Counted from the stretch's first letter, positions 52,278 through 61,590 are shown. The stretch: 64,000 nt of DNA from Pseudomonas putida (GCF_022627325.1 NZ_JAETZZ010000004.1:248001-312000), one strand, 5' to 3'. A program made the numbers and translations. Notes: generated by a model not told the origin, from the sequence alone.

Positions 52278-53282
52278 ATGATTGATCTACCGATCGAAGG
52301 GTTTGCGACCGCCAATGAAAATTCGGCGATGGTCTTGCTGGTCGACGACCAGGCGATGATCGGTGAAGCGGTGCGGCGTGGCCTGGCCCAGGAGGAAAAC
52401 ATCGATTTCCATTTCTGCGCCGACCCCCATCAGGCCGTGGCCCAGGCCATGCGCATCAAGCCCACGGTGATCCTCCAGGACCTGATCATGCCGGGCCTCG
52501 ACGGCCTGACCCTGGTGCGCGAATACCGCAACAATCCGGCTACCCGGGACATCCCGATCATCGTGCTGTCGACCAAGGAAGACCCTCTGGTCAAGAGTGC
52601 CGCCTTCGCTGCCGGGGCCAACGACTACCTGGTCAAGTTGCCGGACACCATCGAACTGGTGGCCCGCATCCGCTACCACTCGCGCTCGTACCTGACCCTG
52701 CTGCAACGTGACGAGGCCTATCGGGCATTGCGCGTGAGCCAGCAGCAATTGCTCGATACCAACCTGATGCTGCAGCGGCTGATGAACTCCGATGGCCTCA
52801 CCGGGCTGTCCAACCGCCGCCATTTCGATGAGTACCTGGAGCTGGAGTGGCGCCGGGCCATGCGTGAGCAACAGCAGTTGTCGCTGCTGATGATCGATGT
52901 CGACTATTTCAAGGTCTACAACGACAGCTTCGGGCACCTGGCCGGCGATGAGGCGCTGCGCAAGGTGGCACAGGCCATTCGCGGTTCGTGTTCACGGCCT
53001 ACCGACCTGCCGGCGCGCTACGGTGGCGAGGAGTTCGCGCTGGTATTGCCCAACACCTCCCCGGGCGGGGCGCGGCTGGTCGCGGAGAAACTGCGCCAGA
53101 CCGTACATGGCCTGGATATCCCGCATACCGCGCCGCACGACGATTCGCGCCTGACCGTGAGCATTGGCCTGGCGACGCAGACCCCGGCTGTGGGCAGCCA
53201 TTGCCGGCAGCTTATATCCGCTGCCGACAAAGGCTTGTACCTGGCCAAGAACAGTGGTCGGAACAAAGTCGGTATCGCATAA
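52278..53282 (+). CDS. wspR: Response-regulator diguanylate cyclase WspR
   Basis: 334 aa. The receiver domain (1-~135) has phospho-Asp68 ([12 protein letters not shown]), followed by a helical linker (~140-170) and a GGDEF domain with the active motif GGEEF at 249-253 and the inhibitory I-site RPTD at 240-243, exactly five residues upstream. Phosphorylation promotes oligomerisation and c-di-GMP synthesis. It lies 51 bases after wspF, the loosest junction in the operon. AGGTG at 52266-52270 serves ATG 52278. A terminator follows. Confidence 0.95.
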   Translation: MIDLPIEGFATANENSAMVLLVDDQAMIGEAVRRGLAQEENIDFHFCADPHQAVAQAMRIKPTVILQDLIMPGLDGLTLVREYRNNPATRDIPIIVLSTKEDPLVKSAAFAAGANDYLVKLPDTIELVARIRYHSRSYLTLLQRDEAYRALRVSQQQLLDTNLMLQRLMNSDGLTGLSNRRHFDEYLELEWRRAMREQQQLSLLMIDVDYFKVYNDSFGHLAGDEALRKVAQAIRGSCSRPTDLPARYGGEEFALVLPNTSPGGARLVAEKLRQTVHGLDIPHTAPHDDSRLTVSIGLATQTPAVGSHCRQLISAADKGLYLAKNSGRNKVGIA

Positions 53283-53307
53283 GGGCTTGGCTGGCGCGAG
53301 CGGGGTA

Positions 53308-53337
53308 GCCGCCAGTCAAGTTTACTTGGCGGCTTTT
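53308..53337. terminator. Terminator hairpin after wspR
   Basis: GCCGCCA (53308-53314) and TGGCGGC (53327-53333), then TTTT. It overlaps the stop codon of the convergent small gene at 53322 and probably serves both. Confidence 0.82.
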
Positions 53338-53717
53338 CTCTTGAGCCTGTAAGTCCGATCTGCAGAGCGGACGGTGAGTTCCGTTTCTTCGCCTGCGATC
53401 TTGAACCTGACGACCGCCCATATTCTGTAGCTCGCGGCCTCTTTCAGGACGGCGCCGGGTACATAGCCTTCAACGGTCTCTTCGCGCCGGGGGTCTGCAG
53501 GTGATCGTCCCGTTCCCCAATTATCGCCGTAACACCCGACGGTGACGCTTTCGAGCCCGGGAATCTCTTCCTTCAACCCCGGGTAATGTACTTTTACAGG
53601 GTTACGGGCGGGCGCTGGGTCGAACTCTAGCGTGTCGTTCACGGCGTTCGTGAATTCTGGAGGCAGAATTTCGAACCCCTCCAGCATTTTCAATGCGCGG
53701 TCAAAGTCATCACTCAT
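53322..53717 (-). CDS. Hypothetical protein between wspR and prfB
   Basis: 131 aa. It starts MSDDFDRALKMLEGFEILPP, is acidic at the front and basic at the end (YRLKRKAAK), and contains IPGLESVTVGCYGDNWGTGR and EASYRIWAVVRFKIAGEETE. No signal peptide, membrane helix or family motif that I recognise. ATG 53717 has GGAG 8 bases upstream; ATG at 53723 and 53732 are alternatives. It is encoded opposite to its neighbours, and codon choice looks less GC-biased than flanking core genes (a visual impression only). Confidence 0.6.
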   Translation of the reverse strand: MSDDFDRALKMLEGFEILPPEFTNAVNDTLEFDPAPARNPVKVHYPGLKEEIPGLESVTVGCYGDNWGTGRSPADPRREETVEGYVPGAVLKEAASYRIWAVVRFKIAGEETELTVRSADRTYRLKRKAAK

Positions 53718-53882
53718 TTTCATTGCTCCCATTGAGGCGGCGGACGATCCGCATGCCTGGGGGCAAGTCTTGCGTGGCTCGACGGCTGGGGGCTACTGGC
53801 AGAATTACCAGGAAATCACGCGCGGTCATGATCCGGCGCTGTGCGGGCTGCTCAACGGGCTGCCGTGCTTGGCTGTATGGGT

Positions 53883-53888
53883 TATACT
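53883..53888 (+). promoter_or_regulatory. -10 box upstream of prfB
   Basis: TATACT at 53883-53888 with a weak -35 (CTGCCG at 53860-53865, 17-base spacer), 41 bases before the prfB start. Confidence 0.45.
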
Positions 53889-53928
53889 CGCGGGCTTTTC
53901 ACCGAATTCGTACGAGAGCCCCGCGCCC

Positions 53929-55024
53929 ATGGAAATCCAACCGATCCTGAACACCATCAAGGACCTCACCGAACGCTCCCAGTCCATTCGGGGGTATCTT
54001 TGACTACGATCAAAAGCATGACCGCCTGATCGAAGTCAACCGCGAGCTGGAAGACCCCAACGTCTGGAACAAGCCTGAGTACGCCCAGGCCCTGGGCCGC
54101 GAGCGCGCCATGCTGGCGCAGGTCGTCGAGACCCTGGACAAGCTGTCCGGTGGCCTGGGGGACTGCAAGGACCTGCTCGACATGGCTGTCGAGGAAAATG
54201 ACGAAGGCGCCGTCAGCGACGTCGTGACCGAGCTGGAAGGCCTGGAAGAAAACCTGGCCCAGCTTGAGTTCCGTCGCATGTTCAGCGGCGAGATGGACAT
54301 GAACAACGCCTACCTGGACATCCAGGCAGGTTCCGGCGGTACCGAAGCGCAGGACTGGGCCAACATCCTGCTGCGCATGTACCTGCGCTGGGCCGACAAG
54401 CGCGGCTTCGACGCCACCATCATCGAGCTGTCCGAAGGCGAAGTCGCCGGCATCAAGGGCGCCACCGTGCACATCAAGGGCGAGTACGCCTTCGGCTGGC
54501 TGCGCACCGAAATCGGCGTGCACCGCCTGGTGCGCAAGAGCCCGTTCGACTCCGGCGCCCGTCGCCACACCTCGTTCTCGGCGGTGTTCGTGTCGCCCGA
54601 GATCGACGACAAGGTCGAGATCGATATCAACCCGTCCGACCTGCGTATCGACACCTACCGCTCCTCCGGTGCCGGTGGTCAGCACGTGAACACCACCGAC
54701 TCCGCGGTGCGTATCACCCACGTGCCGACCAACACCGTGGTGGCGTGCCAGAACGAACGCTCCCAGCATGCCAACAAGGACACCGCCATGAAAATGCTGC
54801 GGGCCAAGTTGTACGAGCTGGAAATGCAGAAGCGCAACGCCGCTTCCCAGGCGTTGGAAGACAGCAAGTCGGACATCGGCTGGGGCCACCAGATCCGCTC
54901 CTACGTGCTCGATGACTCGCGCATCAAGGACCTGCGTACCGGCGTCGAGCGCAGCGACTGCAACAAGGTGCTCGATGGCGACATCGACCAGTACCTGGAA
55001 GCGAGCCTCAAGCAGGGGCTGTAA
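53929..55024 (+). CDS. prfB: Peptide chain release factor 2 with programmed +1 frameshift
   Basis: 364 aa after frameshifting. Codons 1-24 end in CTT followed by in-frame TGA (54001-54003). Reading continues +1 at GAC from 54002 and stays open to 55024. RF2 releases at UAA and UGA; the recognition region [13 protein letters not shown] and the catalytic GGQ in [18 protein letters not shown] are present. Low RF2 slows TGA decoding and favours the shift, giving autoregulation. The second frame alone could be misread as a truncated gene starting at 54110. Confidence 0.96.
53990..54004 (+). promoter_or_regulatory. prfB recoding site
   Basis: GGGGG (53990-53994) acts as an internal Shine-Dalgarno, followed by TAT CTT TGA C. 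The spacing between the G-run and the slippery CTT-T is identical to the classical RF2 site. Confidence 0.93.
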
Positions 55025-55113
55025 GCCGCACACCACCGCCGCGATGCCTGTACGCCGGCATCGCGTGCCCTGCCCGAAAAGGGCAACGAATACCTGATGG
55101 AAAGAATGACGAC

Positions 55114-56616
55114 ATGAGCGACCTCAAGACCGAATCGCAAGACCTGCAACAGGAAGAAAACACCCTGATCGCCCTGCGCAAGGAAAAGCTTGCCGCCGAG
55201 CGCGAGAAGGGTCAGGCCTTCCCCAACGACTTCCGCCGCGACAGCTACTGCAACGACCTGCAGAAACAGTACGCGGACAAGACCAAGGAAGAGCTGGAAG
55301 CGGCAGCGATCCCGGTCAAGGTTGCCGGTCGCATCATGCTCAACCGTGGCTCGTTCATGGTCATCCAGGACATGACCGGGCGCATCCAGGTCTACGTCAA
55401 CCGCAAGACCCTGCCGGAGCAAACCCTGGCAGCGGTCAAGACCTGGGACCTGGGCGACATCATCGCCGCCGAAGGCACCTTGGCCCGTTCCGGCAAGGGC
55501 GACCTGTACGTCGAGATGACCAACGTACGCCTGCTGACCAAGTCGCTGCGCCCACTGCCGGACAAGCACCACGGCCTGACCGACACCGAGCAGCGCTACC
55601 GCCAGCGTTATGTCGACCTGATGGTCAACGAAGAAACCCGCCACACCTTCCGTGTGCGTTCGCAGGTGATCTCGCACATCCGCAAGTTCCTCATCGACCG
55701 CGACTTCCTCGAAGTCGAAACGCCGATGCTGCAGACCATCCCTGGCGGCGCCGCGGCCAAGCCGTTCGAAACCCACCATAACGCCCTGGACATGGCCATG
55801 TTCCTGCGCATCGCGCCGGAGCTGTACCTCAAGCGCCTGGTGGTCGGTGGTTTCGAGAAGGTGTTCGAGATCAACCGCAACTTCCGTAACGAAGGCGTTT
55901 CGACCCGGCACAACCCCGAGTTCACCATGCTCGAGTTCTACCAGGCCTACGCTGACTACCGCGACAACATGGACCTCACCGAGGAGCTGTTCCGCGAGCT
56001 TGCCCAGCTGGTGCTGGGTAGCACCGATGTGCCCTATGGCGACAAGGTGTTCCACTTTGGTGAGCCGTTCGTGCGTTTGTCGGTGTTCGATTCGATCCTC
56101 AAGTACAATCCGGAGCTGACCGCAGCGGACCTTCAGGATGTCGAGCGGGCCCGCGAAATCGCCAAGAAAGCCGGTGCCAAGGTACTGGGCCACGAAGGCC
56201 TGGGCAAGCTGCAGGTGATGATTTTCGAAGAGCTGGTCGAGCACAAGCTGGAGCAGCCGCACTTCATTACCGAATACCCGTTCGAAGTGTCGCCGCTGGC
56301 CCGTCGCAACGACGACAACCCGGCCGTGACCGACCGCTTCGAGCTGTTCATCGGTGGCCGCGAGATCGCCAACGCCTACTCCGAGCTCAATGACGCCGAG
56401 GACCAGGCAGAGCGTTTCCTGGCCCAGGTGGCCGAGAAGGACGCCGGTGATGACGAAGCCATGCACTACGATGCCGACTTCGTTCGCGCCCTGGAGTACG
56501 GCATGCCACCGACTGCCGGTGAAGGTATCGGCATCGATCGCCTGGTGATGCTGCTGACCAACTCGCCGTCGATTCGCGACGTGATCCTGTTCCCGCACAT
56601 GCGCCCACAGGCCTGA
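55114..56616 (+). CDS. lysS: Lysyl-tRNA synthetase (class II)
   Basis: 500 aa. The OB-fold anticodon domain is at 60-170 ([20 protein letters not shown]). The class II catalytic domain has motif 2 around [20 protein letters not shown] and motif 3 [20 protein letters not shown]. It starts 89 bases after prfB, the usual prfB-lysS order. A terminator follows. Confidence 0.97.
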   Translation: MSDLKTESQDLQQEENTLIALRKEKLAAEREKGQAFPNDFRRDSYCNDLQKQYADKTKEELEAAAIPVKVAGRIMLNRGSFMVIQDMTGRIQVYVNRKTLPEQTLAAVKTWDLGDIIAAEGTLARSGKGDLYVEMTNVRLLTKSLRPLPDKHHGLTDTEQRYRQRYVDLMVNEETRHTFRVRSQVISHIRKFLIDRDFLEVETPMLQTIPGGAAAKPFETHHNALDMAMFLRIAPELYLKRLVVGGFEKVFEINRNFRNEGVSTRHNPEFTMLEFYQAYADYRDNMDLTEELFRELAQLVLGSTDVPYGDKVFHFGEPFVRLSVFDSILKYNPELTAADLQDVERAREIAKKAGAKVLGHEGLGKLQVMIFEELVEHKLEQPHFITEYPFEVSPLARRNDDNPAVTDRFELFIGGREIANAYSELNDAEDQAERFLAQVAEKDAGDDEAMHYDADFVRALEYGMPPTAGEGIGIDRLVMLLTNSPSIRDVILFPHMRPQA

Positions 56617-56627
56617 GTGGATTGAAC

Positions 56628-56652
56628 AAGCCGCCTTTCGGGGCGGCTTTTT
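56628..56652 (+). terminator. Rho-independent terminator after lysS
   Basis: AAGCCGCC, loop TTTCGG, GGCGGCTT, then T-run to 56652. It is located 12 bases after the stop. Confidence 0.92.
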
Positions 56653-56686
56653 ATTGCCTGAAGCCTTATTTTGTTTGTCAGAGCCC

Positions 56687-56713
56687 CTTCGCCGGCAAGC
56701 CGGCTCCCACAGA
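56687..56713 (+). repeat. REP-type hairpin
   Basis: Core GCCGGC-AA-GCCGGC followed by TCCCACAG, the common extragenic palindrome of P. putida-group genomes. It is paired with an inverted copy at 56796-56828. Confidence 0.8.
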
Positions 56714-56795
56714 AACCGCACTGCGCTTGAACAGAGCGGGGTGTTTGGGCGGCCCCAGGACGTCGGACACCTATCCAATGTCGTTGGGCAGTGCC

Positions 56796-56828
56796 CGTTG
56801 TGGAAGCCGGCTTGCCGGCGATAGGGCC
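56796..56828 (-). repeat. REP-type hairpin, inverted partner
   Basis: The reverse-strand copy reads TCGCCGGCAAGCCGGC then TTCCACAAC. Two opposing copies about 85 bases apart form a REP doublet between lysS and the TetR gene. Confidence 0.8.
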
Positions 56829-56863
56829 GGTGCAGTCACCCCCAAGATCGATGAGGTACACCC

Positions 56864-57580
56864 GTGACCCCCGCAATGGCCCAGCAAGGCGCCGCCGGCA
56901 TTGCCACCGCCGTCGCCGAAAGCGTGCAATACCAGGGTCGCAAGACCGCCCGCCAAGGCAGCGAACAGCGCCGCCAGTTGATCCTCGACGCCGCCATGCG
57001 CATTGTCGTGCGTGATGGTGTGCGTGGCGTGCGCCACCGTGCCGTTGCCGCCGAAGCCGGTGTGCCGCTGTCGGCCACCACCTACTATTTCAAGGATATC
57101 GAGGACCTGCTCACCGATACCTTCGCCCAATACGTCGAACGCAGTGCCGCCTACATGGCCAAGCTGTGGGCCAATACCGAAGTGGTGCTGCGCCAGCTGC
57201 TTGCCCAGGGGGATGGCAGTGCGCAATCAAGGGCGCGCCTGGCTGACGAAGTGGCGCAGATGACTGCCGACTACGTTTCCCGTCAGTTGGTCACCCGCCG
57301 CGACTTCCTGATGGCGGAGCAGGCCTTCCGTCAGGAGGCGCTGCTGTGCCCGCGCCTGGCCGAGTTGGTGTGTGCCCACGAGCAGATCCTGCTGCATGGC
57401 ACGCGCCAGCTGTTGCAGGTGGTCGGTTCGCAGCAACCGGAACAGGACGCCCAGATGTTGACGGCGATCATCGAGCAGATGGAATATCAGGGCCTGCTCA
57501 AGGATGCCGATGCGCAAGCCGATGGGCAGATGCTCGCTATGCTTACCCGTTACCTGCACTTGGTGCTGGCATCGGGCTGA
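56864..57580 (+). CDS. TetR-family transcriptional regulator
   Basis: 238 aa. The N-terminal HTH is typical: QLILDAAMRIVVRDGVRGVR then RAVAAEAGVPLSATTYYFKD. The C-terminal half is a ligand-binding helical bundle without recognisable ligand motifs. GTG 56864 has GAGGT 6 bases upstream and is preferred over ATG 56876. It lies upstream of a lipoprotein gene on the same strand (29-base gap) and may control it or itself. Ligand unknown. Confidence 0.88.
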   Translation: MTPAMAQQGAAGIATAVAESVQYQGRKTARQGSEQRRQLILDAAMRIVVRDGVRGVRHRAVAAEAGVPLSATTYYFKDIEDLLTDTFAQYVERSAAYMAKLWANTEVVLRQLLAQGDGSAQSRARLADEVAQMTADYVSRQLVTRRDFLMAEQAFRQEALLCPRLAELVCAHEQILLHGTRQLLQVVGSQQPEQDAQMLTAIIEQMEYQGLLKDADAQADGQMLAMLTRYLHLVLASG

Positions 57581-57609
57581 GCCGAGAACGAACTTTCAAG
57601 GAGAACTTG

Positions 57610-58158
57610 ATGAAAGCCTGGCGTGTGGTGTTGTTGACGTTGTCATTCCTCCTGCTGGGCGGTTGTCTGGTGACCTTCCATGAGCCATTGCCGAGCAATC
57701 AGGCGGCGCCCAAAGCCCTGCTCGGCACGTGGAGCAGCAAGGACGCCTGGGGCGAGCCACTCAAGATGGTCATCAGCCGCAGTGGCGCCGATGCCTATAA
57801 GGCCGTGGCCACTGCCAAAGGCAAGAAGCCCGAAGAGTACGTATTCACCGTGTCACGCCACGGCAACCGCTGGTACCTCTCTGCCGGTGTCCCCAAACGC
57901 CTGGGCGGCCATTTCCTGATTGGCGGTTTCGATATCGTCGATGGCAAGGAGCTGGTCATCTATAACCTTGATGTAGAACAGGTGCAGCAGGCGCTGGAGA
58001 AAAAAGAGCTGAGCGGGCGTAGGACCGAGGTACCAGAGGACAATGGCGAGGGCGTGTTGATCGACAGCCCTTCAGCGCGGGTGCTGGCCTACCTGGATGA
58101 CCCGGCCAACTCCGACCTGTTCGTCGAGGTGGCGCGCTTCCAGCGAGTCGGCAAATGA
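57610..58158 (+). CDS. Lipoprotein of unknown function
   Basis: 182 aa. MKAWRVVLLTLSFLLLGGCL is a lipoprotein signal with lipobox LGGC (Cys19). The mature part LLGTWSSKDAWGEPLKMVIS looks like a lipocalin-like small beta domain. No further family recognised. It sits between the TetR and QEGLA genes. Confidence 0.75.
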   Translation: MKAWRVVLLTLSFLLLGGCLVTFHEPLPSNQAAPKALLGTWSSKDAWGEPLKMVISRSGADAYKAVATAKGKKPEEYVFTVSRHGNRWYLSAGVPKRLGGHFLIGGFDIVDGKELVIYNLDVEQVQQALEKKELSGRRTEVPEDNGEGVLIDSPSARVLAYLDDPANSDLFVEVARFQRVGK

Positions 58159-58165
58159 CCGTGCA

Positions 58166-58197
58166 GGCCCTGGCGCCGGCTTGCCGAGGCTAGGGCC
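58166..58197. repeat. Degenerate REP-like hairpin
   Basis: GGCCCT (58166-58171) and AGGGCC (58192-58197) enclose a partial CGCCGGCTTGCCG core. It separates the lipoprotein gene from the DUF1704 gene. Confidence 0.5.
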
Positions 58198-58232
58198 AGT
58201 ACAGGTGCCTTGTTCTAGAAAGGAGTTCCCCG

Positions 58233-59510
58233 TTGGACGAGTACCAGCAGACCATTCGCGCACTGTCCGATCGCATCGTCACCGCGCAGACCCCGATCCG
58301 AGTGCTCGATGCGGTCAAATGGGACGACAGCATCCGCCAAGGCTTTCTGAAGGCCAAGGGCAAAGAGCCGCCGGCCGTGGACCGCGCCTATTACCAGTCG
58401 CGGCCGCTGTCGTTCGATTCAAGTGCGGTCAAGGCCGAGTTCCAGAGCATCGAGCGCGACATCACCCGGCAATTGGGGCAGTTCAACCCGGTGGGGCAGA
58501 TCATGCGGCGCATGTGCAAGGAGTACCGCATGGTGGTGCGCATGCTCGAGGCACGCGGCACCGAGGACTTCGGCCTGATCTCCCAGGAACTCTATGGCGC
58601 GGCGTCCGATGCCTTCCACGCTGGCGACCCGACGCTGGCCGACCTTGGCCTGATGCTTTCCGATTACCTGAACAACATCGACGGCCGTGGTGACCTCAAG
58701 GACGAGCCGAAAAACATCACTGCCAAAGAGACCGTGGATATCCTGCAGCATCGCCTGAACAAGGTGTTCGGCGAGGCTGAAGAGACCATCCGGGTGTTTG
58801 AGTCGGACGGGATCGTCGCCGATGCGGCGGCCGGTGCCGACTATATCAAGGTGCGCGCCGACGCCATGTTCAACAGCCGTGATGTGCGCGCGCTGGAAGT
58901 GCACGAGGGGCTCGTGCATGTGGGCACCACGCTCAACGGCCTGAACCAGCCGATCTGCACCTTCCTGGCCAAGGGCCCGCCTTCATCGACGGTGACGCAG
59001 GAGGGCTTGGCGATTCTCATGGAGGTGATCGCCTTCGCCTCGTACCCCAGCCGCTTGCGCAAACTCACCAACCGCACGCGCGCCATCCACATGGTCGAAG
59101 AGGGCGCCGATTTCCTTCAGGTCTTCGAGTTCTTCCGCGCCCAGGGTTTCGAAATGGCGCAAAGCTACAGCAATGCAAGCCGGGTATTTCGCGGGTCGGT
59201 GCCCGATGGTCTGCCATTTACCAAGGATTTGTCCTACCTCAAGGGTTTCATCATGGTTTACAACTACATTCAGTTGGCCGTGAGAAAGGGCAAGCTAGAG
59301 CAGATTCCGCTGCTGTTCTGCGGCAAGACTACCCTCGAGGACATGCGCACCTTGCGTCAACTGGTCGAAGAAGGCCTGGTGGAACCGCCCAAGTACCTGC
59401 CGGAGCAGTTCCGCGACCTCAATGCCCTGTCGGCCTGGATGTGCTTCTCCAACTTCCTCAACCACCTGAGCCTGGATCGCATTGAAGCCGACTACGCGAA
59501 CATTCTTTGA
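58233..59510 (+). CDS. DUF1704 protein with QEGLA motif
   Basis: 425 aa. It carries HEGLVHVGTT and the family-naming VTQEGLAILMEV, a metalloprotease-like arrangement (HExxxH-like His pair plus a distant Glu) of the group annotated as 'flavohemoglobin expression-modulating QEGLA motif protein'. No signal peptide. The start is TTG 58233 with AAGGAG 8 bases upstream; no ATG fits. The 3' end overlaps the next gene by 29 bases. The biochemical role is unproven. Confidence 0.82.
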   Translation: MDEYQQTIRALSDRIVTAQTPIRVLDAVKWDDSIRQGFLKAKGKEPPAVDRAYYQSRPLSFDSSAVKAEFQSIERDITRQLGQFNPVGQIMRRMCKEYRMVVRMLEARGTEDFGLISQELYGAASDAFHAGDPTLADLGLMLSDYLNNIDGRGDLKDEPKNITAKETVDILQHRLNKVFGEAEETIRVFESDGIVADAAAGADYIKVRADAMFNSRDVRALEVHEGLVHVGTTLNGLNQPICTFLAKGPPSSTVTQEGLAILMEVIAFASYPSRLRKLTNRTRAIHMVEEGADFLQVFEFFRAQGFEMAQSYSNASRVFRGSVPDGLPFTKDLSYLKGFIMVYNYIQLAVRKGKLEQIPLLFCGKTTLEDMRTLRQLVEEGLVEPPKYLPEQFRDLNALSAWMCFSNFLNHLSLDRIEADYANIL

Positions 59511-60405
59511 GCGCTGCCGCTGCCTGGTCCTGGGCTTGGCGCTGCTGGGTCTGGGCGGCTGCAGCAGCCTGTTGTTCTACCCGGAGCCGGGCCAGCCGTT
59601 CACGCCCGAGCGTGCCAAGCTGCAGTACCGCGATGTCACCCTGACCACCGCCGACGGCGTTCGCCTGCATGGCTGGTGGCTGCCGGCCAAGGCCGGTGTC
59701 GAGGTCAAGGGCACGGTGCTGCACTTGCACGGCAATGGCGGCAACCTGGCGGGGCACCTGGGCGGTAGCTACTGGCTGCCGGAGCAGGGTTATCAGGTGC
59801 TGATGATCGATTACCGGGGCTATGGCCTGTCTGAGGGTAAGCCCGGTTTGCCGCAGGTCTACAACGACATCGCAGCGGTCATGGCATGGCTGGACCAGGC
59901 CCCCGAGGTCAAGGGTAAATCCCTGGTACTGCTGGGGCAGAGCCTCGGTGGGGCAATGGCCATCCATTATCTGGCAGCCCACCCCGAGCAGCGCCAGCGC
60001 TTCAGCGCACTGGTGTTCGATGGCGTACCGGCCAGTTACCGTAACGTCGGGCGCTTTGCGCTGAGCACATCGTGGTTGACCTGGCCCTTGCAGGTGCCGT
60101 TGTCCTGGCTCGTACCCGATGGCGACAGCGCGATCCGTTCCGTCGAGCGCCTGAGCAGCCCACCCAAACTGTTCTTCCATAGCATCGACGACAACCTGGT
60201 ACCCATGGACAACGGCATCCGCCTCTACCAGCACGCACCGCCTCCAAGGGTGCTGCAGTTGACCCGTGGGGGCCACGTGCAGACCTTCGCCGACCCGGTC
60301 TGGCGCCAGGTGATGCTGCGTTTTCTTGATGATCCCAGCCATTTCAACGGCCTGCGGCGGCTGGCCGAAGTGCCCAACTACCCCGACGAGAAGAGTAAGC
60401 AATGA
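59482..60405 (+). CDS. Alpha/beta hydrolase lipoprotein
   Basis: 307 aa. The N-terminus CRCLVLGLALLGLGGC is a lipoprotein signal (lipobox LGGC). The hydrolase core has LHLHGNGGN (oxyanion), YRGYGLSEGKPG, nucleophile elbow LLGQSLGGAMA, SIDDNLVP with the acid and RGGHVQTF with the catalytic His. It belongs to the BEM46/YfhR-like group. The start is a TTG at 59482 inside the preceding gene; it is the only one that leaves the signal peptide intact. Substrate unknown. Confidence 0.83.
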   Translation: MKPTTRTFFERCRCLVLGLALLGLGGCSSLLFYPEPGQPFTPERAKLQYRDVTLTTADGVRLHGWWLPAKAGVEVKGTVLHLHGNGGNLAGHLGGSYWLPEQGYQVLMIDYRGYGLSEGKPGLPQVYNDIAAVMAWLDQAPEVKGKSLVLLGQSLGGAMAIHYLAAHPEQRQRFSALVFDGVPASYRNVGRFALSTSWLTWPLQVPLSWLVPDGDSAIRSVERLSSPPKLFFHSIDDNLVPMDNGIRLYQHAPPPRVLQLTRGGHVQTFADPVWRQVMLRFLDDPSHFNGLRRLAEVPNYPDEKSKQ

Positions 60406-60728
60406 GTGAAGAACGCAACGCCATCCCGCTGATCCTGACCGGTGTCGGCAGCATCATCGTGACGGTGGGGGCTCTGTGGTACTACGGCTACCTGCATTTC
60501 GCCAAGCCGGAAGACGCGCTGTTGCTGCAGGATTTCACCATGCTCAAGACCGTTCCGGGCGAGGATTACAAGGTGTCCCTCGACCCTGCGCCGCAGGTGG
60601 CGCAGTGTGTAGAGGGTGTGCTGGTGCTGTTCGACACAGCGCAGAAGGGCCTTACCGGGGTACTGGTCGACAACCGCAAGCGTGCGGTGCGCTGCATGGG
60701 TGAACAAACCCCGCAACGCGTGCAATGA
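60402..60728 (+). CDS. Small membrane-anchored protein of unknown function
   Basis: 108 aa with one N-terminal helix (IPLILTGVGSIIVTVGALWYYGYL) and a C-terminal soluble part (VSLDPAPQVAQCVEGVLVLFD) with two Cys. It overlaps the hydrolase gene by 4 bases, so the two are coupled. No family recognised. A strong terminator follows. Confidence 0.75.
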   Translation: MSEERNAIPLILTGVGSIIVTVGALWYYGYLHFAKPEDALLLQDFTMLKTVPGEDYKVSLDPAPQVAQCVEGVLVLFDTAQKGLTGVLVDNRKRAVRCMGEQTPQRVQ

Positions 60729-60754
60729 CCCGTTCCAGCCAATGATCAAAAATG

Positions 60755-60786
60755 AAGAACCCCGCCATGAAGGCGGGGTTCTTTTT
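60755..60786. terminator. Bidirectional terminator hairpin
   Basis: GAACCCCGCC and GGCGGGGTTC with flanking A and T runs. It ends the plus-strand hydrolase group and probably also the convergent OmpA-like gene. Confidence 0.93.
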
Positions 60787-60801
60787 AGCGGCCTGTGAGC
60801 G

Positions 60802-61590
60802 TTACTGCACTTGGCTCACCGAGCGCGGCGCTACCGGCTGGTTGTCGTTGGAGATGGTCACCTCCACCCGGCGGTTCTGCGCACGGCCCGAGTTGCTGGA
60901 GTTGTCAGCAACCGGGTACTCCTTGCCGTAGCCCTGGGCGACGATGCGCGCAGGGTCCACGCCTGCACGTACCAGCGCCATGCGTACAGCACCGGCGCGA
61001 CGTTCGGACAGGGACTGGTTGTAGCTGGCCGAACCGACGCTGTCGGTGTAGCCCTCTACGATGACCTTGCGCTCAGGGTTTTGCTGAAGGAACTGGGCCA
61101 GCTTGGTCACGTTAGGGTAGGCGCTGCTCTTGAGTTCGGCTTTGTTGAAGTCGAACAGAACATCGCCGAAGGTCACCAGCGTACCGCGGTCGGTCTGTTT
61201 CGCGTTCAGGCTCTCCTGAAGCTTGGCGATCTGCGCGTCGCGTGCATCAAGCTTGGCTTGGGCACGTTGGGCAGACGCGTTCTTCAGCTCGTTTTCGGCC
61301 GTGCGCAGGGCAATGGTCTGCTTGGCCACTTCAACGCGCTGGTTGGTCAGGTAGGCCAGCTGGTCGACTTTCTCGCTGTCTTCACGCTCCATGTAGGCCT
61401 TGTCGGCCTTGTTCAGCCAGTCCTGTGCGTCCTTGGTTTCAAGGGCTGCGACCTTGCTCGCCTGCGGGTCGCTCTGCAGCGAGGAGAAGTTGGTGCGGGC
61501 CGACTCCAGGTTGGCATTCGGGTCGTGCGAGCAGGCAGCGAGACCGACGCTCAGGGCCAGCAGGGCGGGAATCATGACGTGTTTGCGCAT
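60802..61590 (-). CDS. OmpA-family lipoprotein with DUF4398-like region
   Basis: 262 aa. Lipoprotein signal MRKHVMIPALLALSVGLAAC. Residues ~30-140 form a helical, Ala-Lys-rich coiled region as in DUF4398. The C-terminal OmpA domain has LFDFNKAELKSSA, VEGYTDSVGSASYNQSLSERRA and AQNRRVEVTI, which binds peptidoglycan. ATG 61590 has AAAGGA 7-8 bases upstream. It lies 50 bases after the DUF4398 lipoprotein gene on the same strand. Confidence 0.9.
   Translation of the reverse strand: MRKHVMIPALLALSVGLAACSHDPNANLESARTNFSSLQSDPQASKVAALETKDAQDWLNKADKAYMEREDSEKVDQLAYLTNQRVEVAKQTIALRTAENELKNASAQRAQAKLDARDAQIAKLQESLNAKQTDRGTLVTFGDVLFDFNKAELKSSAYPNVTKLAQFLQQNPERKVIVEGYTDSVGSASYNQSLSERRAGAVRMALVRAGVDPARIVAQGYGKEYPVADNSSNSGRAQNRRVEVTISNDNQPVAPRSVSQVQ

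Noticed and set aside
53929..54003. prfB as a pseudogene due to an in-frame TGA
   Set aside because: The stop sits in the standard RF2 recoding site and the +1 frame continues to a full protein.
54901..56778. 625-codon open frame on the minus strand
   Set aside because: It is antisense to lysS and the end of prfB and shows no recognisable domain.
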